A DNA stretch of 40,015 bases from Schleiferilactobacillus perolens DSM 12744 (GTDB lineage: Bacteria > Bacillota > Bacilli > Lactobacillales > Lactobacillaceae): NCBI RefSeq assembly GCF_001435585.1, contig NZ_AZEC01000004.1:258964-298978 (forward strand), read 5' to 3'. Positions within the stretch are counted from its first letter, which is position 1, and the number at the start of each line of letters is the position of its first letter. Position numbers and translations under genes: made by a program. The notes under the pieces were generated by a model that was not told the DNA's origin, did not search any database, and saw only the letters and a program-made list of their open reading frames with translations. Below are positions 34,007 to 40,015 of the stretch, piece by piece.

Positions 34007-34860
34007 TGGGTTTCTGGTGGTGGCTGGCAGTGGCGGTTGCCTTGGTCGCCATCACCATTGGTGCGATTGATTACTGGCGCATTGGTCATGTGCCAAAGGA
34101 TTTTCATCCGCGCCCGGGACAAGCAATCACCACTGTACCTACCTTGTTTATTCACGGTTATAGCGGTAACCGCTATTCTTTTGGGCACATGCTGGGACGG
34201 CTTCACCGCGAAGGCATTGCTCAAAAAGCGATGGTGATCACGGTGAACCGTCGTGGACAATTGCATACTCAAGGGCGGCTGGAAAATACCCAGAATCCGA
34301 TGATCCAAGTGATATTTAAACGGTCCCGGGAAAATCTAGTCACTGAGCTGGCTTGGCTCCACCAAATCATGGTGCTCTTACATCATTCAGGTGTCCGTCA
34401 AGTGAACCTGGTGGGACACTCGATGGGCGCGATTGTGGCCATGTTAGCTGCATTGCAGTTACCGGCTAAAGATGTTCCCATCATTGGGAAAATAGTCACC
34501 ATCGCAGGCCCGTTCAACGATATCGAACTGGGCAAAGATAGTGATGAGATTCTTGTCTATGATTGGGGTCCCCGGGGTCCGTTTCGCAAAGCCCCCATTT
34601 ATCATTACATTGCCGAGAAGGCCCATGACTTACCCCCAGATGTGCAGATTTTGAATATTGCTGGGGATATTTTCACGATCCCCACTCGGCATGATGATGG
34701 CGTGATTTCGGTCCAGTCCGCGTTTGCCTTACGGTGGCTGTTGCCCAGCGCTGGGGTCAATTATCAGGAAGTATTGATTCGCGGTGTCGGTGCCGCCCAT
34801 TCATTACTGCATGAGAACAAATTGGTGGATCAAAACGTGATCCGCTTCTTATTCACATGA
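34006..34860 (+). CDS. Membrane-anchored alpha/beta hydrolase (DUF915-like)
   Basis: The 284-residue protein starts with a hydrophobic anchor (about 3-22). A lipase-like alpha/beta hydrolase domain follows: the oxyanion strand TLFIHGYSG (47-54), nucleophile elbow GHSMG (Ser139), and a C-terminal AAHSLLHEN that supplies the catalytic His. The pattern fits the DUF915 cell-surface hydrolases of lactobacilli; the substrate is unknown. It touches the nusG stop with no ribosome binding site gap, so it depends on nusG for expression. The rplK promoter follows directly. Confidence 0.88.
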   Translation: MGFWWWLAVAVALVAITIGAIDYWRIGHVPKDFHPRPGQAITTVPTLFIHGYSGNRYSFGHMLGRLHREGIAQKAMVITVNRRGQLHTQGRLENTQNPMIQVIFKRSRENLVTELAWLHQIMVLLHHSGVRQVNLVGHSMGAIVAMLAALQLPAKDVPIIGKIVTIAGPFNDIELGKDSDEILVYDWGPRGPFRKAPIYHYIAEKAHDLPPDVQILNIAGDIFTIPTRHDDGVISVQSAFALRWLLPSAGVNYQEVLIRGVGAAHSLLHENKLVDQNVIRFLFT

Positions 34861-34866
34861 CCGCCG

Positions 34867-34896
34867 TTGTACTTCAGACGCTGGTTATGGTATAGT
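34867..34896 (+). promoter_or_regulatory. rplK-rplA promoter
   Basis: TTGTAC (34867-34872) and TATAGT (34891-34896) are spaced by 18 bp. Confidence 0.75.
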
Positions 34897-34917
34897 ATTC
34901 CGGTAGTTTTTTCTACA

Positions 34918-34953
34918 CGTGGGAGGAGAAATTTTAGCTCTCCATGAACCACG
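34918..34953 (+). promoter_or_regulatory. Leader hairpin before rplK, probable L1-binding site
   Basis: CGTGG (34918-34922) pairs with CCACG (34949-34953) and GGAGA (34925-34929) with TCTCC (34939-34943), leaving an asymmetric internal loop (GA against ATGAA). Asymmetric-loop hairpins of this kind are what ribosomal protein L1 recognises in leader mRNAs. A closely similar hairpin precedes rplA. Confidence 0.65.
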
Positions 34954-34979
34954 GCACGAACGCTTAGGAGGTATGTTTC

Positions 34980-35405
34980 GTGGCAAAGAAAGTAGCAAAC
35001 GTCGTTAAATTGCAGATCCCTGCTGGTCAGGCGACTCCTGCACCTCCTGTTGGTCCTGCTTTAGGGCAAGCCGGCATTAACATTGTAGCCTTTACTAAAG
35101 ACTTCAATGCGCGTACGGCTGACCAACGGGGGACAATTATCCCTGTTGTCATTACAGTATATGAGGATCGTTCCTTTGATTTCGTAACCAAGACTCCTCC
35201 GGCAGCTGTTCTTCTGAAGCAAGCTGCTGGCGTAGACAAGGGTTCCGGCGAACCGAATACCAAGAAGGTGGCTAAGGTCACTAAGGATCAGGTTAAGGAA
35301 ATTGCTGAAACCAAGATGCAAGATCTAAACGCTGCCGACGTTGACGCCGCCATGCGCATGGTTGAAGGTACCGCACGTTCGATGGGTATCACTGTCGAAG
35401 GTTAA
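34980..35405 (+). CDS. rplK: 50S ribosomal protein L11
   Basis: L11 forms the GTPase-associated centre base of the large subunit with 23S rRNA. The 141-residue sequence is canonical: [47 protein letters not shown], and the C-terminal [18 protein letters not shown]. The start is GTG with AGGAGGT 7 bases upstream. It precedes rplA in the usual pair. Confidence 0.99.
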   Translation: MAKKVANVVKLQIPAGQATPAPPVGPALGQAGINIVAFTKDFNARTADQRGTIIPVVITVYEDRSFDFVTKTPPAAVLLKQAAGVDKGSGEPNTKKVAKVTKDQVKEIAETKMQDLNAADVDAAMRMVEGTARSMGITVEG

Positions 35406-35437
35406 GTACGGATGATTAGTGAAAACTGATTGATCAA

Positions 35438-35465
35438 GTGGGAGGACAAAATGTCCGTCAACCAC
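35438..35465 (+). promoter_or_regulatory. Second L1-site-like hairpin, between rplK and rplA
   Basis: GTGG (35438-35441) pairs with CCAC (35462-35465) and GGAC (35444-35447) with GTCC (35453-35456), again with a GA against five-base (GTCAA) internal loop. It ends 6 bases before the rplA ribosome binding site. Confidence 0.6.
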
Positions 35466-35486
35466 ATTTGCAAGGAGGAAAACAGA

Positions 35487-36176
35487 GTGGCAAAAAGAAG
35501 TAAAAAGTATCAAGACGCAGCCAAGTTAGTCGACAAGAACAAGACCTACTCTGCCGATGAAGCGATTGCGTTAGTCAAGAAAACGAGTTTTGCTAAGTTC
35601 GACGAAACCGTTGAAGTGGCATACAATTTGAGCGTTGATCCCAAGAAGGCTGACCAACAAATTCGGGGTGCTGTTGTGCTTCCGAACGGGACTGGTAAAA
35701 CTGTCCGGGTCATTGTTTTTGCCCAAGGCGATCAAGCCAAGGCAGCTGAAGAAGCTGGTGCCGACATCGTTGGTGCTGAAGACTTGGTACAAAAGATTCA
35801 AGACGGTTGGTTAGACTTTGATGTTGCCGTGGCGACACCGCCGATGATGGCCCAAGTTGGTCGTCTTGGCCGGATCTTAGGACCGAAAGGCTTAATGCCT
35901 AACCCGAAGACAGGTACTGTCACAATGGATACTGGTAAGGCTGTTCATGACGTGAAGTCTGGGCAAGTCGCTTACCGGGTCGACAAGGCTGGTATTCTGC
36001 ATGCACCGATCGGCAAGGTTTCCTTTGATGATCAGAAGTTGACTGAGAACTTTAAGACATTCAACGATACGATTGTGAAGGCTAAGCCAGCTTCTGCTAA
36101 GGGTAACTACATCAAGAGTTTGGCGATTTCGTCTACTTTTGGCCCTGGCATCAAAGTTGATGCAACTTCGTTTTAA
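35487..36176 (+). CDS. rplA: 50S ribosomal protein L1
   Basis: L1 forms the mobile stalk that guides tRNA exit and is the classical translational repressor of its own operon. The 229 residues are canonical: [28 protein letters not shown], the hinge [26 protein letters not shown], and [18 protein letters not shown]. The start is GTG 35487 with AAGGAGG upstream; the earlier TTG in frame is not conserved. A terminator follows. Confidence 0.99.
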   Translation: MAKRSKKYQDAAKLVDKNKTYSADEAIALVKKTSFAKFDETVEVAYNLSVDPKKADQQIRGAVVLPNGTGKTVRVIVFAQGDQAKAAEEAGADIVGAEDLVQKIQDGWLDFDVAVATPPMMAQVGRLGRILGPKGLMPNPKTGTVTMDTGKAVHDVKSGQVAYRVDKAGILHAPIGKVSFDDQKLTENFKTFNDTIVKAKPASAKGNYIKSLAISSTFGPGIKVDATSF

Positions 36177-36197
36177 ATCGTTTAACCCAAAAATGGG

Positions 36198-36230
36198 CAC
36201 CGTGGAGATTTTTCTCTGCGGTGTTTTTTT
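36198..36230 (+). terminator. rplKA terminator
   Basis: CACCGTGGAGA (36198-36208) pairs with TCTCTGCGGTG (36213-36223) around a T-rich loop, followed by seven T. Confidence 0.9.
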
Positions 36231-36309
36231 ACATCGAATTTGTAATTGCTAGCATGCCGTACCAACGTTCCAAGATGTCGTCAGAAATCTTCTTTTATCC
36301 CACTACACA

Positions 36310-36336
36310 TTGAGAAGAGCGCGATTATGCTATACT
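36310..36336 (+). promoter_or_regulatory. Promoter of the tandem GNAT gene
   Basis: TTGAGA (36310-36315) and extended TGCTATACT (36328-36336) are spaced by 15 bp; the extended -10 compensates for the short spacer. Confidence 0.5.
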
Positions 36337-36377
36337 GTCCTTAATTATTTTGATAAAAATGGAAGGGAGAAAGATCC

Positions 36378-37268
36378 ATGGCGATTATTCGTGTTCCTAA
36401 TCTTTCACCTGAGCAACGGCGAGACGCAACGGAATTGGTGAAGGCTGTTGAGACGCATGATCATACCTATCGGGAGCCTTATTTAAGTAACCAGTTCAAT
36501 TATTCGCTGACGATGGCCAGCTTCTTTTTGGCGTACTATGATGATCACTTGATTGGACTGGTATCTTTGTATACCGATGGTGGAGCCGGGACGATGGCAG
36601 ATGTGTTTGTTTTGGTACACCCGGAGCATCGCCGGCAGGGAGTGGCCACAACTATGTGGCGGGCAGCTAAACCGGTGCTATTGGCTAATGGATATGCTCA
36701 GTGGGAATTCATCACGGAAAAGGTCTTCTTGAATGCCCATCCTGATTTCCTCACCCGCACAGGTTTAAGCGCGGATCCGGAAACTGAATACCAAATGGCC
36801 ACCGCGGCAGCCCGGTTTTCCGCGCCCCTTCACAGTCCTGGTCATATTCGTCAGTTGCGTACCGAGGATGTGGAGGCTTTGGTGCCCCTTTATGCGGCCG
36901 CCTTCGCGGACCAAAGCCCGTCGGAAGCGCGCACCTATTTAACACGAGCCATTCCCGATGCCCAGACACTTACCTATGTCTATGTGCTTGATCGCCAGCT
37001 TGTGGGCAGTTGTGCCGTGGATATCAGCGGGACCAGTGATTATTTCTTTAGTCTTTTTATCGGTGCTGACTATCAAAATCAAGGATTGGGCACGGACATG
37101 GTGCGGCAGATCATGGCAGTGCGCAGCGCGTCAGCCCCCCGGGCCTTTACGCTGGGGGTTGAGGCCAATAATCCAGCGGCGCTGCATGTGTATACGAATG
37201 CCGGATTCAATACGCAGACCGAAGTGGTTTATCTCGTCTGCCCGACCAAGGAGGACGAGGATAGATGA
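36378..37268 (+). CDS. Tandem-GNAT N-acetyltransferase
   Basis: The 296-residue protein contains two GNAT folds. The first (about 1-145) has an acetyl-CoA loop VHPEHRRQGVATTMW (80-94). The second (about 155-290) has GADYQNQGLGTDMVRQIM (229-246). In such double-GNAT proteins commonly only one half is catalytic; the second half has the more complete Q-x-x-G-L-G loop. The substrate is unknown. The stop overlaps the next methyltransferase gene by 4 bp, so the two products probably act together. Confidence 0.85.
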   Translation: MAIIRVPNLSPEQRRDATELVKAVETHDHTYREPYLSNQFNYSLTMASFFLAYYDDHLIGLVSLYTDGGAGTMADVFVLVHPEHRRQGVATTMWRAAKPVLLANGYAQWEFITEKVFLNAHPDFLTRTGLSADPETEYQMATAAARFSAPLHSPGHIRQLRTEDVEALVPLYAAAFADQSPSEARTYLTRAIPDAQTLTYVYVLDRQLVGSCAVDISGTSDYFFSLFIGADYQNQGLGTDMVRQIMAVRSASAPRAFTLGVEANNPAALHVYTNAGFNTQTEVVYLVCPTKEDEDR

Positions 37269-38017
37269 ATTATCAAGATGTGAATCGAGAAACGATGAAC
37301 CGCTGGGTAGCGGATGGTTGGGAGTGGGGTCAGCCGGTCAGCCATGAAGAATACGAACGCGTTCGTCGCGGTGGTGCACCAAAACTCATGCTTTCACCCA
37401 CGAAGCCAGTCCCCGCCGCATGGTATCCTGATTTGCATGGCAAGAGCGTTTTGGGACTGGCTTCTGGCGGTGGTCAGCAAGGCCCAATTTTGACCGCACT
37501 GGGGGCACACGTCACCATTATTGATTATTCTGATGCCCAAATTCAGGCAGAAAGGTTGGTGGCTAAGCGAGAGGGCTACACGATTACGACGATTCAGGCA
37601 GATGTGACCAAGCCATTACCGCTGGCCGATCAATCATTTGATCTGATCGTGCACCCAGTGGCCAACGTTTACTTTGAGAAAGTGTTATCTGTTTGGCAGG
37701 AGGCATTTAGGGTGTTGAAGCCAGGCGGTGAAATTTGGTCTGGACTGGACAATGGACTGAACTTTGCAGTGGATGACGCAGGGGAGCAGATCATTAATTC
37801 GCTCCCATTCAATCCCTTGAGGAATCCAGCCCAGATGGCTCAACTGCAAGCCGATGACAGCGGTGTTCAATTTTCCCATACCATCGAGGAGCAAATCGGT
37901 GGTCAGCTGCAGGTAGGGTTTCGCTTACTGGATATTTTTGGCGACACTGATAATGCGGGGCGCCTGGCGCAAATGAATATTCCCACTTACTGGGTAACCC
38001 GATCGCTTAAACCATAA
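37265..38017 (+). CDS. Class I SAM-dependent methyltransferase
   Basis: The 250-residue protein has motif I KSVLGLASGGGQQ (60-72), the acidic IIDYSDAQIQAE after it, and DQSFDLIVHPVANVYFE as motif IV. The N-terminal NRETMNRWVADGWEWGQPV segment is a recognised family start in Firmicutes proteins annotated only as methyltransferases. The substrate is unknown. It is translationally coupled to the tandem GNAT (ATGA overlap). A weak CCCG/CGGG hairpin with T run lies just after. Confidence 0.87.
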   Translation: MNYQDVNRETMNRWVADGWEWGQPVSHEEYERVRRGGAPKLMLSPTKPVPAAWYPDLHGKSVLGLASGGGQQGPILTALGAHVTIIDYSDAQIQAERLVAKREGYTITTIQADVTKPLPLADQSFDLIVHPVANVYFEKVLSVWQEAFRVLKPGGEIWSGLDNGLNFAVDDAGEQIINSLPFNPLRNPAQMAQLQADDSGVQFSHTIEEQIGGQLQVGFRLLDIFGDTDNAGRLAQMNIPTYWVTRSLKP

Positions 38018-38024
38018 TCATAAC

Positions 38025-38056
38025 AATATTTCGGCCCGTTAACGCGGGTCTTTTTC
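38025..38056 (+). terminator. Weak terminator after the methyltransferase gene
   Basis: CCCG (38035-38038) and CGGG (38045-38048) form a short stem followed by TCTTTTTC. It overlaps the 3' end of the minus-strand regulator gene. Confidence 0.45.
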
Positions 38057-38941
38057 TTTGCGATATTTTTGGGCATCAACTCGCCGAACTCGGAAGATCG
38101 TGGGTAATACCCGTTCTGCATTGGGTTCAAACAGAGTCAGGAGTTGGGTCAAAGTGTTGATGATGCGGGTGCCTTTTGCCCAATCGTCAAAATACCACGC
38201 GGTCAGGCCCTGAATGGTTTTCTTCAAAATACGATCGCTCCATGTGAGGGAAGTATCTGGTAACGCCGCCGCCTTTTCTCCGTATGTGCGGGCAATCGCC
38301 ATATGACGCTGAGTGGCTTCGGCTTGAAAAATCACGAAGTAGAAGTTTAATAACTCGCCTCGGATATCATATGGATCGCTCAAATCCTGAATGTAACGAG
38401 CACAACTGGTTTCCATACGGGTGGTCAGCATCTTCAATTTCTGCGTATGATGCGGTGCCTGGAGAATGGGGATAATCAATACACTGGCAAACCGAATATC
38501 CTGAACGGTCCATTGCGGCTGATGTAAATAATGATTCAAAAAACGGCGGGTATCCGCGGAAAGGGTGCTGAATCGGCCATCCCAAGCCGCTACCAGCAGA
38601 CGCGCATAGGCTGCGTTGGTTTGGACGGGCAAGGGGGCATCTTTGGCAACTGTCATGTAACGGCGCAGACTGAGGAAATCTTCCTGGTGATAATAGTGAT
38701 CAATGGCAGCCAGCTGCTGTTGAGCAGGCGTGTGCGTGTTGCCTTGCTGAATATAGCGAAACTCATCGGCATTGACTCCCAATCGGTCCAATAGAGAGAA
38801 TAATTTGTCGGCGCCAATATCATGCTTGCCTTGTTCGAAACGAATCCCAAAAGAGCGGGATACGATGCCATCATATATTTCCTTTTGGGTAAAGCCCTTA
38901 AGTTGGCGCAAATATTTTACGGTGCTGCCGATTGATTGCAT
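38039..38941 (-). CDS. Rgg/GadR/MutR-family transcriptional regulator
   Basis: The 300-residue protein has an N-terminal XRE-type helix-turn-helix (about 5-60: STVKYLRQLKGFTQKEIY, SRSFGIRFEQGKHDIGADKLFSLLDRLGV). A long all-helical C-terminal domain with degenerate TPR-like repeats follows. This is the Rgg layout, in which the helical part usually binds a short peptide pheromone or dimerises. ATG 38941 with AAGGAG is the start. It is divergent from an ABC exporter gene with a perfect palindrome in the gap, which suggests that it controls that gene and itself. No pheromone gene is visible. Confidence 0.85.
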   Translation of the reverse strand: MQSIGSTVKYLRQLKGFTQKEIYDGIVSRSFGIRFEQGKHDIGADKLFSLLDRLGVNADEFRYIQQGNTHTPAQQQLAAIDHYYHQEDFLSLRRYMTVAKDAPLPVQTNAAYARLLVAAWDGRFSTLSADTRRFLNHYLHQPQWTVQDIRFASVLIIPILQAPHHTQKLKMLTTRMETSCARYIQDLSDPYDIRGELLNFYFVIFQAEATQRHMAIARTYGEKAAALPDTSLTWSDRILKKTIQGLTAWYFDDWAKGTRIINTLTQLLTLFEPNAERVLPTIFRVRRVDAQKYRKEKDPR

Positions 38942-38957
38942 CCGTCGTTCTCCTTCC

Positions 38958-38979
38958 AATGTGGCATATTAGCCACATT
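38958..38979. promoter_or_regulatory. Palindromic operator candidate between the Rgg-like gene and the ABC exporter
   Basis: AATGTGGC (38958-38965) and GCCACATT (38972-38979) are exact reverse complements. The spacer ATATTA reads TAATAT on the minus strand, a good -10 for the regulator gene. The site is well placed for control of both divergent genes. Confidence 0.7.
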
Positions 38980-39041
38980 TTATCATAAGATTGTTAACCA
39001 AAGCGGCCCACAATGAACATATCAAGAAGGGATGGATCATT

Positions 39042-40013
39042 ATGGGCCGTTATTTAAGACGTTTTCCCGGGCAGCTCAGTGGCGTACTGATACTGATTGC
39101 GCTGGTGCAAGGGATCACAGTGTGGGCATCCACACTCAATGCCAATTTACTGGATGCGTTGATTCAATTCAATATGCGCCGATTTTTAATGACTGCGGTT
39201 TTTTTAATGGTGGGATGGATCGTGATTGCGCTGCTGACATATATCGTTGTGATCAGCCAAACCCGGTTGATCCAGAATATCGATATTGCGATTCGGCAGG
39301 ATCTGACCATCCTGATTCAACACAAGGATTATGAGACCTTCAGCGAGCGTACAGTGGGAGCCTACGTTTCCTGGTTTACAAACGATATTCAGATGATCAA
39401 CACGCAAGGATTAACCAGTTTCTTTATGGTCGCCGAAGAAATATTTGGGACCAGCTTTGCGTTGGTTGCATTATGGCAATATCATTGGACCTTGGCGGGG
39501 ACTGCGCTGGTGTTAGCGGGTTTGATTATCAGCGTGCCGCGCGTTTTTAATCGGGTATTGAATCAAACCAACACTGCGTTGACTGAAGAGAACGAACACT
39601 TTGTCAATAAAACTGAAGATGTGCTTAGCGGTTTTGACTTTCTATTTGCCTTTCATGCGCTGTCGTTAATCACCCAGCGGATTGTCCAGAGTTCGCAGGT
39701 ACTGAAACAGCGGGCGTTGAATCAGAGTAAGGCCCAAACGGCGGTGCAGGTCACCGGATTCTTGGGGAATGTGATTGCTCAAGTCACGTTAATGGGACTG
39801 AGCGGTCTATTGGCCATGCGTCATCTGGTGACGGTTGGCACGTTGTCAGCGGCAGGCAGTCTAGCTGGAAATGTGTTTAACAATCTGGGGAACATGAGCA
39901 ATTATTTGGGCATGATGCGTGGGACACGGCCCATTTTTGCTAAATATGCTGCCGCCCAACCGGCGGTGCGCACAAAAAAAGACCCGGTTTCTGAAGTGCC
40001 CCATAATTGTTAG
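39042..40013 (+). CDS. ABC exporter membrane domain, frame closing before any ATPase domain
   Basis: This is the transmembrane half of an exporter-type ABC protein: 323 residues with about six hydrophobic segments (about 14-34, 46-68, 130-150, 155-172, 233-258, 262-282). The coupling-helix and SERTVGAYVSWFTNDIQMI region fits the ABC exporter family. The frame ends at TAG 40011-40013 just where the linker to the nucleotide-binding domain would run (PVSEVPHNC). Either the ATPase is a separate downstream gene, the gene carries a nonsense mutation, or a change in the seven-A run at 39974-39980 is involved. ATG 39042 with AAGGGA is preferred over the upstream TTG. Confidence 0.75.
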   Translation: MGRYLRRFPGQLSGVLILIALVQGITVWASTLNANLLDALIQFNMRRFLMTAVFLMVGWIVIALLTYIVVISQTRLIQNIDIAIRQDLTILIQHKDYETFSERTVGAYVSWFTNDIQMINTQGLTSFFMVAEEIFGTSFALVALWQYHWTLAGTALVLAGLIISVPRVFNRVLNQTNTALTEENEHFVNKTEDVLSGFDFLFAFHALSLITQRIVQSSQVLKQRALNQSKAQTAVQVTGFLGNVIAQVTLMGLSGLLAMRHLVTVGTLSAAGSLAGNVFNNLGNMSNYLGMMRGTRPIFAKYAAAQPAVRTKKDPVSEVPHNC

Positions 40014-40015
40014 AC

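Noticed and set aside
38942-38990. Short pheromone peptide gene partnering the Rgg-like regulator
   Set aside because: The gap is too short and filled by the palindrome; no small hydrophobic ORF with a ribosome binding site was seen on either strand nearby.

Overview
The window reads as a chromosomal core segment of a low-GC Gram-positive of the order Lactobacillales. The gene order is what lactobacilli carry: a cdaA-cdaR-glmM-glmS block preceded by potABCD, and a dut-radA-PIN/TRAM-gltX-cysS-mrnC-rlmB-yacP-sigma-rpmG-secE-nusG-rplK-rplA run. Base composition is near half G+C, which with the gene set points to a higher-GC lactobacillus (Lacticaseibacillus or Schleiferilactobacillus type). That placement is an inference from memory, not a search result. 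No tRNA, rRNA, CRISPR array, transposase or phage gene was seen.

Layout. (1) 1-4166: palindromic repeat DNA, then pta-tsaE, a convergent exonuclease/exoA repair pair, and murB. (2) 4203-7258: a long CPA1 Na+/H+ antiporter behind murB and a convergent YhdH-like reductase. (3) 7431-11814: an XRE-cupin regulator with a perfect operator-like palindrome, followed by the spermidine/putrescine ABC operon potABCD; then DUF1361 on the minus strand. (4) 12462-19529: a repeat-rich intergenic region, the c-di-AMP cyclase cdaA, its regulator cdaR and glmM, a minus-strand M20 peptidase, and glmS with its own near-consensus promoter framed by TGGTATA sites. (5) 19623-23863: a methyltransferase, dsdA, a MagIII-like glycosylase, a second copy of the large repeat, yebC and a small GNAT. 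(6) 23985-36176: dUTPase, radA, PIN/TRAM protein, two tRNA synthetases, RNA processing and modification genes, a sigma factor, rpmG, secE, nusG, a membrane alpha/beta hydrolase, rplK and rplA. (7) 36378-40013: a tandem GNAT, a methyltransferase, an Rgg-like regulator and the membrane half of an ABC exporter, whose reading frame closes at a stop codon two bases before the window ends.

How the parts fit. pta, murB, glmM and glmS supply acetyl-phosphate and cell-wall precursors, while cdaA/cdaR tie c-di-AMP signalling to the same wall block. potABCD with its XRE-cupin regulator is a self-contained polyamine uptake unit. The 24-36 kb stretch is an information-processing superoperon with many overlapping or touching genes. 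Non-ATG starts are common: TTG for the XRE regulator, radA, gltX and probably dsdA; GTG for potB, potC, rplK, rplA, the 3'-5' exonuclease and the small GNAT.

The most unusual content is non-coding. Two families of structured repeats sit next to housekeeping promoters. Family A (12601-12700 and 33321-33420) has a nearly invariant 20-nt loop and arms that differ by compensatory changes. Family B (55-173, 12721-12843, 22568-22690) keeps its end sequences but varies its palindromic core. In addition, several regulator-type promoters carry clean inverted repeats, and rplK and rplA are each preceded by a matching small hairpin.
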